Positions 33,248 through 44,123 of a stretch of DNA of 64,000 nt are shown piece after piece. The translations under genes were made by a program, and so were the position numbers. This stretch comes from Tieghemostelium lacteum (lineage: Eukaryota > Evosea > Eumycetozoa > Dictyosteliales > Raperosteliaceae): positions 248,001 through 312,000 of the forward strand of contig LODT01000001.1 in NCBI GenBank assembly GCA_001606155.1. The letters are read 5' to 3'. The notes under the pieces were generated by a model. It was not told the DNA's origin and ran no database searches. It saw only the letters and a list, made by a program, of their open reading frames with translations. Positions within the stretch are counted from its first letter, which is position 1. Every line of letters begins with the position of its first letter.

Positions 33248-35851
33248 ATGTTAAATTACAATAATCTTATATTATTATGTTTAGTAGTGATTTTTTGTAA
33301 TTGTATCTCTATTTTGAATGGAGAAGCAATATGGGTTGGACCTAATGGAATTGGTTTCTATGATGTATCTTCAAATTGGAATCCTGCAAGGGTACCTGAT
33401 GATTCATCATTTAGCATTATATTTAATACCACTGGTAAATGTACTGTCAGAACTCCAATAACCTATACACCTCAACAGATATACATAGGAAGTCCTTCAG
33501 ACCCTACAGTAGCTTCTCAATTCGTTATTGATAATGGAAAGATATTACTATCCCAACTCTACCTTTACAGTGGTTCTACATTTGAAATGAGAAACACTAC
33601 TAGTCTCATACAATACACTGTCGATGGAGGTCACATGTTCATCAAAGGTGGTAAACTTATCCTTAGAAAAGGAGTAATTGCTGCAATTTTCATTGCAGAA
33701 CCTGACACTATAATTTCATTTGGTATGTATTACTAATACTTTCAATAGCTAGGAGGGTTAGGTTAAACTAATTTGACTTAAATAATAAAATTTTATTTTT
33801 AAATAGAACCATTATCTAGCACTGATAATTATGTTGAGGTTGCACAGTATGCACATGAATTCAATAAGACATTGATTGATATTACACCTGGAATGAATGT
33901 TACATTTGATAGGGGATTAATAGTTACAAATTCGACATTTCAAGTTTCATCATCATTTGTGTATTTTAAAGATATAAATCAACCCTACAAATTTATAAAT
34001 TCTAGAGTTAGTTTAGAATCAGCAACTATTGTCAGTGATAAAGATGTTCAATTTCAAGATAATTCACAGATTTATATATATGATTCTACTTTGACATTTA
34101 GTATAATGCTCAGTAATGGAACATCTTATTCAAGTTTTAGTAACACTAGATTGACTATAACAGATCAATTGACTGCACAATCTAATTCAATGCTTGAGTT
34201 AGAGGACTCATTATTGGACTACAATCAAGCATCTAGTACATTTATATCAGTTAAAGATAGTTCACAAGTATTTTTAACAAATTCCAGAGTATCCATGAAA
34301 TCAGGTGACTCACTTGATATTAATGATAATGTAAATTTGTATTTATTAGGAAGATCATCATGTCAAGGTATCATTAACATGTATAATAGTTCTTCTATTT
34401 CATTTAAAAACTTTACACAATCAACACCATATTCTACAACAGTGAATATAGTTGATAGTATAGGAATCAGTTTCTTTAATTCCACTAGTAATGGGCTATC
34501 CTTCAGTTTCAGTACTGGGTCATCAGGTCAATTGTATGTAGCTAATGGAGGTAATGTTGAAATGACTTCTCAATCATTTGTAAATGCACATAATCTCAAG
34601 TCAATAACAGTAGAGAAACAAGGTCATTTGAAAATATCATCACAAGACTTTGTATTTCCATCTGTAGGGTTCTATATCAATGGTGGTTCTACAGTATCCA
34701 TAGTTAGATCGCAGGTAACAATTACCCCTACAATAACATTATCTTTACAAGATTCTACTATATCTCTTTTGGACCAATCTACATTACTTGTAAATTCTGC
34801 ATTTGTATTTAACAATACACGATTACAACTGAATTCAAAGTCAATGGTAACACTGAACTTCACCACTGATTTCATTAGATTTATAAATAACAATTCAATT
34901 GAAATTGGTGAGGATTCACAATTAAATGTAGAGTCACCAATTAAAATTGAATATTGGTTAAACAATAATATAGTAAATTATGGTGTATTGAATATTGTAC
35001 TATCTCTATTTAATTGTACAAAAATCACAAATAATGGTGTGGTTCAACTCACATCTTCACCCACAACTTTAAATTCACAATTTTTGAATTTAAATGGTAA
35101 ATTTGTGTCATCCAATGCAGAGAATGCAGCAATTGTTTATTTATCCTCTTTTGTTCAAGGTAATGGTACGCTAGACATAACCAACACTGAAATTAAAACC
35201 AATGGTTCTGTGTCTATACAAAGTGGTGGTGTAATATGTGGAAAAGGAATCATTCAATCACCTCAATTAACCAGTGATTCTGGACAATTTGGTTGTAAAG
35301 ATATAACTGGTAATCTAATTGTAACAACTGAAAGTTTAGAAATAAGCAGTACCTCTACCTTAGTAATTAGAATAACACCAACTAACAGTACATTATTGTC
35401 ATTCCCCATTACCATTATGGAACTTTCAAAATTCAATTTGGTAGTCTATATCGATGAGACATTAGAAGGCTCTGAAAGTATAAGAATTATAGATTATCAA
35501 TCAATGACTAGTGGTTCATTGTTCTCTAATGTCAGTGTTATCTCATATAATACAGAAACAGGTGAAGAAACTAATTGTAATAGTCATACAATGACATATA
35601 ACAATGAATACACTGCTTTTCAATTAAACCAAGCTGGTTGTCCAAATAGATCTAGTAAACTTTCAGGTGGTGCTATTGCTGGTATTGTCATTGGTATTAT
35701 AGTATTCTGTTCAGGTGTAGTTGTTATCATTGTAAAGAGTAGTAAATTAAAACAAATGCATCATCAAATGTCAAAACGAAAACAAGAACTTAAGAGATTC
35801 AAAGATTTGACAACTGCTGACACTGCCGATAATTCCGCCAACAATAAATAA
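33248..35851 (+). CDS. Type I surface glycoprotein, beta-helix-like
   Basis: CDS join(33248..33722,33807..35851), 839 residues; the 84-bp intron (GTATGT to AAATAG) joins ISF-EPLSSTDNYV in frame. There is an N-terminal signal peptide (LLCLVVIFCNCISILNG), then a long extracellular part made of short repeated beta strands (SSFVYFKD, NSRVSLESATIV, DNSQIYIYDSTLTF, NTRLTITDQLTA), with many Asn/Ser residues and N-glycosylation sites, typical of a right-handed beta-helix. A single membrane helix lies near the C terminus (AGIVIGIIVFCSGVVVIIV), then a short basic cytoplasmic tail (KQMHHQMSKRKQELKRF). It is likely a cell-surface adhesion or recognition protein; there is no exact family match. Confidence 0.75.
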
Positions 35852-36071
35852 ATTGTAAAATAATGATCCTTGTCTATTCTATCTATAAATAGCCTATATT
35901 TAATTTGAACTCTTATTATTAAATAATTTTAGAAAGAAAGGAATTTAACCAACTTTCTAATTATTCCAATTATGTTTGAGTGTGGGAGGTGTGTGTGTTT
36001 GACTAGCTTTGAGTGGTGTTGTATAGTCTAACAGATTATTACATTAAACTTATTATATACTCTAGTGATAT

Positions 36072-36495
36072 CTAATCTTCTTCAATTACAACAGAATCTT
36101 CATCAACTAATTCACCAGCAGAATCAGTGTGATATTGATCTTTACTCCACAAAGCCTTATTCTTATTTACAGTAACTGGTTTTGCAATTACACATTTAAT
36201 AACTCTACCTAAAATTTCACTGTCATGCATATTATCAATTGCATCACTGGCATCTTGTGCTGTTTCAAACTGTACAAATCCAAATCCTTTAGATTTTTCT
36301 GATTGTATATAGGTTTTAGTTAATATGATATTCACAGATATGAGATTGATTTTACTTACGAGATTTATGATCAATTGGCACCATTACACTTTCAATATTT
36401 CCAAATGTTATAAATGCACTTTTTAATAGTTCTTCAGTTACATTTTCATCTAAACCACCAATGTACACAGTAGATTTTTTATTAACAACTTCCAT
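36072..36495 (-). CDS. PPIE-type RRM protein without cyclophilin domain
   Basis: CDS complement(join(36072..36298,36360..36495)), 120 residues; the 61-bp intron (GTAAGT to AATCAG) joins DHKS-QKSKGFGFVQFE in frame. It is an RNA-recognition motif with RNP2 (VYIGGL) and RNP1 (KGFGFVQF). The surrounding residues match the N-terminal RRM of human PPIE/Cyp33 closely: LKSAFITFGNIESVMVPIDH (human [20 protein letters not shown]), AIDNMHDSEILGRVI and ALWSKDQY (human PVWSDDDW). Human PPIE then continues into a cyclophilin domain, whereas this gene stops after an acidic tail. It is probably a spliceosome-associated factor. Head to head with the coiled-coil gene at 36584, only 88 bp between start codons. 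Confidence 0.85.
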
Positions 36496-36583
36496 TTGAT
36501 AAAAAGTTGGTCAGTTGGGGACAACAATGAAAATAATAAAATTTTTTTTAATTTTGATTGATTTTAGAGCGTGGGTTGATGAA
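36496..36583. promoter_or_regulatory. Short bidirectional promoter
   Basis: The 88 bp between two divergent start codons must hold the promoters of both the RRM gene and the coiled-coil gene, unless the latter starts farther upstream. The sequence is T-rich in its distal half. No defined motif is visible. Confidence 0.4.
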
Positions 36584-37099
36584 ATGTCTATAACAGATGT
36601 GGAATTATCAAATACTTTTAAACAATTGGAAAATGAAATTAAAGATATAGAGAATCATTATCAACAAAAAGAACAAAAATTAAATAGACTTTTAAATTTA
36701 ATTAAAGAGGAAAGAGATAATGAGAATAATACACTATCACAATCTAAACAACAACTAAAACAAGTTAAAGATAAATTTGATCAAATAAAATTGAATAATA
36801 TATTTGCAGAAGAAGAGATTAGAAATGAAATATTAAAATTAGAAAAAGTTCTAGTCGATTTAAAGTCTAGTAATCAGAATGTAGAAGTACATATACAGAG
36901 ACTATTGACTGCACATTCTGTAACTTATCATGACCAAATACAGAATAAGATTCAAATGGAAAAACAAATACTCTTAGATTTAAATGATAAATGGACACAA
37001 TTGCAATCCAATTCCAAATCACAAGAGGAAATCTTAAAACTAAAATTAAAATCTTTACAAGAAAGAGAGGAATCTCTGCGCCAAAAACTAAATTCTTAA
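36584..37099 (+). CDS. Coiled-coil protein, unknown
   Basis: A 171-residue, almost wholly helical protein from MSITDVELSNTF. Heptad-like spacing runs from LENEIKDIENHYQQKEQKLN to LKSLQEREESLRQKL, with few glycines or prolines, as in small structural or complex-tethering subunits. The open frame extends upstream to 36515, but the extra residues (MKIIKFFLILIDF) span a T-rich tract ending in AG and look non-coding, so the inner ATG is chosen. A leader intron ending at that AG is also possible. No family assigned. Confidence 0.65.
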   Translation: MSITDVELSNTFKQLENEIKDIENHYQQKEQKLNRLLNLIKEERDNENNTLSQSKQQLKQVKDKFDQIKLNNIFAEEEIRNEILKLEKVLVDLKSSNQNVEVHIQRLLTAHSVTYHDQIQNKIQMEKQILLDLNDKWTQLQSNSKSQEEILKLKLKSLQEREESLRQKLNS

Positions 37100-37205
37100 T
37101 ATTCCAATAGAATAAACTGTACTCTACCAATAATGTAAATATCTCCCCACATAATCATTTTGTTTTGTTTAGATTTTTTTTTATCATTTTCAATTTTGAC
37201 CGAAA

Positions 37206-38498
37206 ATGGGGTTGGGCTCAATTTTAGATAATAAAGGTGCTCTTGTTACACCAATTATCATTTCAAGTTTAGTTATTTCTTATTTCTATGGTATGTAGAA
37301 TTTTAAATTGAAAATTGATGGTCTAGAGAGTCTAATGTAAATTTTAAATTTAGTAAACTTTAAAAATAAGATTACTAAACTTCAAAAGAAATTAGAGGAG
37401 GAGAGAAACGAGAAACAAAGTGAAATTAAAAAGTGTAAAGAACAGAGACTTGGTAGAACTAGAGCTGAGAGAGAACTTAGAAGAGTTGTAAATGAATTAA
37501 AAGAGGATAGAGAGAATAAGAACACTGAAAGACCTCCAGATTATCCTCCTATCGGATTCTTGGAAAGTTGTTTTAGAGAGAGAAATGGTACTCCTAGACA
37601 AGGTCTAATTGTAACTAAAGGAAAAGCAAGATTAAAGTTAAAGACATCAGTTAACCCTACACAGTCATTGGAAGGTCTCGAACAGTACAGTCACTGTTGG
37701 TTGATATTCGTTTTTCATGAGAATACTAATACTTTGAGATCAGTTAGAAAAGATAGACCATCAACTGGTGTGAAAGCTAAAGTTGCACCACCTCGTTTAG
37801 ATGGTATCAAAGTTGGATTGTTCTCAACTAGAACACCACATCGTCCTAATGCTATCGGACTTAGTGTTGCAAAGATTGATAAAGTAGTTGGTGACACTGT
37901 GTATCTCTCTGGTATTGATCTTATCGATGGTACACCAATTCTTGATATAAAACCATATTCAGTACATGATACTGTCATCAATCCAATCAATCCACAATGG
38001 GTTACAGTACCTGTTGCCAAAAGACTCTTGGATGTCATCATCTTAGATTCTGCAAAAGAAGAACTCTTAGCACTCGTAAATACCGGTAGAATGAAATTTT
38101 ATGATAACTATCCAGATATTGAACAATGTATTAAAGAAGTTTTAATTGAAGATATCAGATCAGTTAGAAAAAGGAAATCCGATAAAAATAGATCAAATAA
38201 CAATAACAATAATAATAATAGTGATGATGAAGATAATGAACAACAACAACAACAGTCAAAGGAAAGTGGTCCTGAAAAACATAGATTTAGTATTGATATT
38301 CTAAATGTTAGATTTACAGTTGAAAATGAAATTGCAACTGTATTTAAAGTTGAGGAAGATGATGTTCTAACAGGAAAAGAAGAAAATATTTATATGGTAT
38401 CCAATATTTATAAATCTGAAAATCAACAAAAGGGTGATAATGAAGAAGAAGAAGAACAACAACAACAACAGGAACAACAATCTCAACAAAATGAATAA
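37206..38498 (+). CDS. trmo: tRNA methyltransferase O (TsaA/TRMO) with membrane-like N terminus
   Basis: TRMO is the SAM-dependent enzyme that methylates N6-threonylcarbamoyladenosine in certain tRNAs. CDS join(37206..37290,37354..38498); the 63-bp intron joins SYFY-VNFKNKITKLQK in frame. Family landmarks are PPIGFLESCFRERNGTPRQ, LEGLEQYSHCWLIFVFH, KAKVAPPRLDGIKVGLFSTR, TPHRPNAIGLSVAKI, YLSGIDLIDGTPILDIKPY. The first 30 residues contain a hydrophobic stretch (TPIIISSLVISYFYV) followed by a coiled coil, which suggests membrane or organelle attachment. The C-terminal region has Asn and Gln repeats plus a folded piece (HRFSIDILNVRFTVENEIAT). About 409 residues, similar to the human protein. Confidence 0.87.
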
Positions 38499-38539
38499 AA
38501 TAATATTCATTCTAGTAATATTAAATTATAGGTTTATTT

Positions 38540-39662
38540 TTAGCCATCAACTATAGAGAGTACTGTTAAATCATTTGAAGTATCAGCTATATATAAACTA
38601 TGATTAAAAGTACTAGTTGTAATCCAATTTAATTTTGAGTGATGTTGAGTATACAATTTAATACGTTTACTATTGTCAATTTCTTCATCTGCTTTCTTGA
38701 ATATGGATTCATTTTGATAGGCTTGGTTCATTTCCGGTGAGATATCCCAGAGTTTAATAGATTTATCGTGACCTCCAACTGAAAATATTGAATTGGAATT
38801 GGATGGTTTTTCAAATTTTGGATAATGTACTAGTGATATATTGGAAAGATGTGCTGTTTCAATTTTAACATAAGGTTGAAATGTGGAGATATCTAAACAT
38901 GTAAGTTCACCATTACCAATAGCAACACTCACATATTTACCATCTGATGAAACGTCTATAGAATTTACAAAAGGTGGGTTTAAAATTTGTTTTTGTTCTA
39001 GGGGTTGTCCAGGTTGCGGTTTCTTTGGTTTTGCAAGTGGGTTAAAAGTTTCTGCGAATATTGGTCTACCTTTAATGAAATTCCAACGAACTAAAAAGCA
39101 ATCCATAGCACCTGACAATAACTCATTCTTTACACCGTGTCTAAATGCAACACTTGAACATATATTACTATGTTTCTTCTCCAATGTCTCTTGTAATTTC
39201 TTTTTCTCTACATCTATAACCTTAATCTGACCTGAATCATCGCAAGCTGCTAAATATTGATACCTTGAATCAAATGTTATCTATGATAATACAATTGATA
39301 ATGTAAACAACTCATCTATGTACACTAAATTGTTCAGAAATGCATACCTGATTAATCTCTTCTTTGTTATATGTATATTGATGTGAAATATTTCTAATGA
39401 TAATTGATGGTTGTCTGAGATCAAATACTGATATGGTATTGTTATGTGAACAGTATACGAAATTATCAGAATCAAATGTTATATTGGTAATAGCTGTATC
39501 TTTGAATGGTTGTATACATTGTATAGTTTTATTAGTTTTTGTATCCCATATTCTAGCTGTTGAATCCTCGGATGATGTGGCAATAATTTCTTTTGTAGAA
39601 TGTGTAGCAACACATAAAATTGAATCTTTATGACCCACTAGTTTGGTTTCATGTAATTTCAT
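38540..39662 (-). CDS. wdr53: WDR53 homologue
   Basis: WD40 protein, complement(join(38540..39280,39348..39662)), 351 residues; the 67-bp intron joins EEINQ-ITFDSRYQYL in frame. Human WDR53 shares [20 protein letters not shown] versus EEINQITFDSRYQYLAACDD, SGAIKILDLENKKV versus SGQIKVIDVEKKKL and KRHSNICSSVAFR versus KKHSNICSSVAFR, which is diagnostic. The C-terminal HHSKLNWITT also matches human EHGEKVNWLLG. WDR53 is a candidate substrate receptor for CUL4-DDB1 ubiquitin ligase; that role here is inferred from the family. Convergent with TRMO, with 41 bp between stop codons. Confidence 0.87.
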
Positions 39663-39933
39663 TTCGCAATTCGTCTTTTATGCAGGCCTGTGATTTAAAA
39701 TAAAAAAAAATGAAAAATTAATTTATAAATAAAAATCCTAATTTGGAGTTCTACAATTTCATTGTTCTTGATGAAATTTGTTGAAATCTTATTTGGATTC
39801 TATAACTATACTCAAGAAATAAATCTTTTTATAACATCGATAAATTGGCCAAAAAAATTAAAATCAAGAAAAAGTTTATTTTAAATGTCGCAAATTAATT
39901 TTGACAATGTAGGAATTTGATTTACCATTCAAA

Positions 39934-40194
39934 TTATTCCCATTGATTTTTGATATAGTAAGTTATTCCCCTATCTACAGGATTAAAAGACCCATTTTGA
40001 TTGGGTTTTTGAAACATTTGAAATTCTCTTTCCTTTTGTAGGTGTAAAATTAAAGTATCATAACCTTCAATAATAGCTTTTCTGCACTCCATGTTACATC
40101 TTTCATCTAGTTGTTCATCATAGCTTACGAGCGAACGAAGGTAATAAAATCCTTTTACTTTTAATTGTTTATGATTTTCACAAGGTTCTTGCAT
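39934..40194 (-). CDS. Small Cys/His protein, PCxNH family
   Basis: An 86-residue protein: MQEPCENHKQ at the N terminus, CNMECRKAIIEGYDTLILHL in the middle and a short Asn/Gly-rich C-terminal segment (RGITYYIKNQWE). The plan matches the 106-residue protein at 32480-32800 (C-x2-H, then C-x3-C, then a charged helix; the other copy also has RNVGVLLFK where this one has RGITYYIK). They are diverged paralogues. No signal peptide; possible zinc site. Function unknown. Confidence 0.6.
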   Translation of the reverse strand: MQEPCENHKQLKVKGFYYLRSLVSYDEQLDERCNMECRKAIIEGYDTLILHLQKEREFQMFQKPNQNGSFNPVDRGITYYIKNQWE

Positions 40195-40490
40195 TTTATA
40201 GAATGATTTAATGTTTAAATTATCTAATTTGTTTTGAAATTTGGTTTAAAAAATGGTTGTAATATATAATTTCAATTAATTTTTGGAAAATTTAAATTCC
40301 AATAACTTTTTACTAAAAATAGAATAATTTCCAAAAAAGTTGTACAATTTGTGTTATTGGAAAAAAACTATAAAAATATATTATTAAATATAAGTAAATA
40401 ATAAAATTCAAAATATTAGCTAATTTGAAGATATAATTTAAATTTTATTTAATTGAAAAAAGAATTTCATTTTTTTAATGCTAACTCTAA

Positions 40491-40874
40491 ATGGGAAATG
40501 TTGGCTCTAAAGTAATTGATTCTTATTTATTGGAGAAGATGTTCATAGCCAAATTTTGCACTATGCTAAATGAAATTGTAGATGTAACTCTTGATTTCAA
40601 AGTATATTAATTTTCTATCAAAATTGATATACAATTTTTAAAAATTCAAAAACTATTAGTTCATAATAATCTGATTAATTAATTTGATATAACCAAAATA
40701 GGAGTGTAGATTGGTCAAGATGGCCAACCTATTGATATTTTAAGATTTCTAGAATATCAACTGGAATTGAGAATTTCAGAGAGCAATGTCTTCAAATACA
40801 TAACATCTAAATATCTTTTCTCCCTCCTCACCACCCAAAATGAAACCTTCAATCACCTCCTCTCTTTAGATTAA
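40491..40874 (+). CDS. Small two-exon protein, unknown
   Basis: Recovered by splicing two short frames: join(40491..40601,40710..40874), 91 residues. The donor is GTATAT and the acceptor GTGTAG; the join (VTLDFK-IGQDGQPIDILRFL) keeps frame. The product begins MGNVGSKVIDSYLLEKMFIA and ends FSLLTTQNETFNHLLSLD; it appears entirely helical with amphipathic Leu/Ile spacing. Both exons show protein-like composition while the 108-bp gap is strongly AT-rich. I recognise no family; a small subunit of a larger complex is a guess only. Confidence 0.5.
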
Positions 40875-40969
40875 AATAAAATATCAATTTATATCTAAAT
40901 TAATTTTTATTTATATTTAATTAATTTTTTGAATTTTCAGTTTTTTTTGATAAACACACCACAAACAGG

Positions 40970-41825
40970 ATGAACCAGCACCAACCATTTATAACTCATC
41001 AGCAACCTCTGTCACAACAACATCAATTAACATTAGATATAACAACAGCAGATACAATTTTTAGGACAAATAAAAAGATATCAGATTATTTCCATCAATT
41101 GGCAAATGAACCTACAATAGGATTATATCATGTTCAAGATCATATACGTAGAAATGTACCAAAGAATGTAACAAATAAAAGAGAGATAGCAAATTTAACG
41201 GCCAGAGTAGAAGAAAAATCATTAGACATTGAATATTCTAAAAAGACAGTAGAATCAATTAAAGAAATTACAACATTTGATAATATATTAGCACTATTGG
41301 ATAGAACTATGGATAAAACAAATAAACTTTTAAATAAGTACACTATCTGTTTCATTATATGTTAGAATATAGTATAAATATTAACCATTTGATCAATACT
41401 ATAGCAAATCAATACAATTTATAAATTCAACACATTCTTTACCTTCATCTTCAAAGACATTTCAATCCTTTAAAACATTAGATCCAAATATAATAGAACA
41501 ACAACATAAATCAAAATTAAATTCCAGTACCAACAGTTCATCTCTATCAAATTCTACATCATCATTATCCAATTCAGCAAATGATATACCTACTACTACT
41601 ACTACTACTTCTACCTCTACAGCAATAGTAACAGAAACACCATTAACTACAGATGATACAACCTACCAATCATTTGAATCATTAAATTTAACATCACCAC
41701 AAATATCAAGTACCCCAACCAAACCAAAGAAATCAAAAAATGTAAATAAGAAACCTAAACAACCTAAAAAGGATACAACTAGCTCAGTTAATAATAGTAT
41801 AGAAATTCAACCAAAACAATTCTAA
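40970..41825 (+). CDS. borcs8: BORCS8 homologue, BORC subunit
   Basis: BORC is the complex that recruits Arl8 to lysosomes and controls their position. CDS join(40970..41337,41405..41825), 262 residues; the 67-bp intron joins KLLN-KSIQFINSTHS in frame. Residues about 35-110 match human BORCS8: KKISDYFHQLANEPTIGLYH with VQDHIRRNVP (human [34 protein letters not shown]), then IEYSKKTVESIKEITTFDNI (human VEYACSAVKNLVDSSVYFRSV). A long Ser/Thr/Lys-rich tail encoded by exon 2 is absent from the human protein. The Gln/His-rich head is also lineage-specific. Confidence 0.85.
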
Positions 41826-41892
41826 TTTGGATAAGATAAATCTATTGTTATTTATTTTTCATTTGAAATGATTGTTTTTTATATTTGTATAT

Positions 41893-43905
41893 TTAATAGA
41901 TTACATCTACTTTTAAATTGGAAGTTTGTACTAAACTTGATAAAAATGGTTTAGTAGCAGCAGGAAGATTAGTGAAATCAATGAGTGATATAGTTGGATG
42001 TGAGAATAATCCATCAATGATATCAGATACACCAATACCATCAAAATTACATCCAGAGAGTCCCAAAGTAACCAATGTTTTGTTTCTTTGTAGATGACTA
42101 CCTAAGTGATGTGGTGTTGATATTCCAAAATTATTGTTACCTATAATCAATGTTCTAACCTTACAAGTAGGGTAAGACAAAAACTCACCTAAATTTCTAC
42201 CAATCTGATCAGGAATAGAATTAAAACTTATATCTATATCAGTGAGTGAATGAGACAATTGGAACGAAGACAATAGAAGTCCCATATGTTGACCCAGATG
42301 ATTATGAGCCAAATGTAATGTATCCAAATGTTCAGACTTTACAATAAAACTTATAAGATCTTTGACTGCTGCCAAACCACTTATATTATTACTGGATAAA
42401 TTAATTGCTCTCAATTGAGTCATTGTTGATAGTGATTGAAATAGTGATTGAGATTCAGTACCTGAGATACCAAGACCACTTAAATTCAAGTTGGTTAGTG
42501 TATTGTTACCATTTAGAAACTGGAATCTGTGAGTTAGGTTTTGGTGGAATGCGTTACCATCATGATCTCCTAAATTATTATTGGCATCTTCCAAAGCAGG
42601 TATATTCAAATTGGATAAATCCAGTGTTTTAATCATTTGATTCTCAGTTATTCTCTGACCTAGAACTTCCAATGCATCTATATTTGTAAATGTTGAGTTA
42701 CTGAGATCCAATAACTTTAGTTTTTGATGACTTTGAAGGAGTTTTCTCAGTATTCTATAGAATATAGTGTCTGCCGTGTTGATTGTCAAATGTAAATGTT
42801 CATATTGATTTTGAGTGTTTGGATTCTCAGTTTCTAGAATTTCAAAAATACCATCTTTGTTATCTACCATCTCAATTTGGTTATATTGAATATTCAGTTT
42901 TTGGAGAATTGGACTGTCTTTGGCAAATTTTAGAATATCCAATTGATAGTTTGTTCTAGGGACCATGGAATATAGTCTTTTATCTGGTGACTGTCCTTCA
43001 TCAATCTCCAATACACTATGAAGTATATCACTATTAACACTAGTCAATGATGTCAATGATTTTGATTTTGCGAGACTCTCAACTAGTGATATGGTAACAG
43101 GTTCTGTGATTTTAACCAACTTATGATTCAAGCACTTGGTAATGTCATCCATGTCACTGGTAGACATTAGCAGAGGTATTGATTCATTATGTGATAATAC
43201 ACATTTTGAAATGACCAGTGATTGGATGTTATTATTACCAGTAATCAACTGACATAATGCATAATAGGAATTTAAAGTAAAACTATTGTGACTGATATCC
43301 AATTCTGTTATACTGGTACTCTGATTGAGACACTTTAAAAGATAATAGAGATCATTGAATTGCTGTTGTGTTCGAAATGTCAATTTTCTCAGGCATTTAC
43401 TATGTTCAGTTATAATCTGATAGATGGGTGCTGGTACCACACTGTCTTTAGTATGAGGTATCTGTGATCTATCTATACGAATCTCTAGAATAGATATCTG
43501 AAAAGGTCTCTCTTCTATATTAGAAGGTCTTTTCATCATTTTTAAATTATCAGGTAGGTACTTGCTAGGGAATAATAGACCATATCTAGCAGCTTTAAGG
43601 TAACTCTCTAACTTTCCTTTACTATCAATAAGATAAAAAGAATTGTTTAGAAGTGGTATAACCTTAAAAGTCCACAATTTACAGACAACAGCCAAAGACA
43701 ACAATCTATTTCTAATCTTATAGGACGGTGTCTGTTCTTTTTTTTTCATTATATTGGTATATAAATTTACATGGTGATCGAAATAGTAATCCAATATCAA
43801 TTTAATTAATACTACTGGTAATGAGTTTATATTAAATGTTAAAATAATTTTATTCTTTGGTTGGGCAATTGATATTTTGTTGTTCATATTTATTTCGCAA
43901 TTCAA
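41893..43905 (-). CDS. F-box-like leucine-rich repeat protein
   Basis: A 670-residue single-exon protein. The N-terminal 90 residues (SLPVVLIKLILDYYF ... LLSLAVVCKLWTFKVIPLLN) look like a degenerate F-box. After a less regular middle part, leucine-rich repeats of ribonuclease-inhibitor type run from about residue 370 to the end (LKLLDLSNSTFTNIDALEVL, LRAINLSSNNISGLAAV, LDTLHLAHNHLGQHMG, VRTLIIGNNNFGI). Same architecture as the gene at 9761 and an LRR type like the RasGAP-LRR gene, so the window holds three LRR proteins. Possible ubiquitin-ligase adaptor by analogy only. Confidence 0.75.
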   Translation of the reverse strand: MNCEINMNNKISIAQPKNKIILTFNINSLPVVLIKLILDYYFDHHVNLYTNIMKKKEQTPSYKIRNRLLSLAVVCKLWTFKVIPLLNNSFYLIDSKGKLESYLKAARYGLLFPSKYLPDNLKMMKRPSNIEERPFQISILEIRIDRSQIPHTKDSVVPAPIYQIITEHSKCLRKLTFRTQQQFNDLYYLLKCLNQSTSITELDISHNSFTLNSYYALCQLITGNNNIQSLVISKCVLSHNESIPLLMSTSDMDDITKCLNHKLVKITEPVTISLVESLAKSKSLTSLTSVNSDILHSVLEIDEGQSPDKRLYSMVPRTNYQLDILKFAKDSPILQKLNIQYNQIEMVDNKDGIFEILETENPNTQNQYEHLHLTINTADTIFYRILRKLLQSHQKLKLLDLSNSTFTNIDALEVLGQRITENQMIKTLDLSNLNIPALEDANNNLGDHDGNAFHQNLTHRFQFLNGNNTLTNLNLSGLGISGTESQSLFQSLSTMTQLRAINLSSNNISGLAAVKDLISFIVKSEHLDTLHLAHNHLGQHMGLLLSSFQLSHSLTDIDISFNSIPDQIGRNLGEFLSYPTCKVRTLIIGNNNFGISTPHHLGSHLQRNKTLVTLGLSGCNFDGIGVSDIIDGLFSHPTISLIDFTNLPAATKPFLSSLVQTSNLKVDVIY

Positions 43906-44123
43906 ATTAAAAAAAATGATGAATTCAAAAAAAAAAAAAAACTTAATTGAAAAAAATTAAGTGTTTACAATTTAAATAATCATATAATATTTTAAAATTA
44001 TTTGATGTACAATAACATGTATATCAAATTTACCTAAATAAATTACCTAAAAAATAAAGAATAATTTGTAATTTTTTTTTTTTTTATTTTTTTTATAAAT
44101 TTGATTATTCCAATGGAGATACA

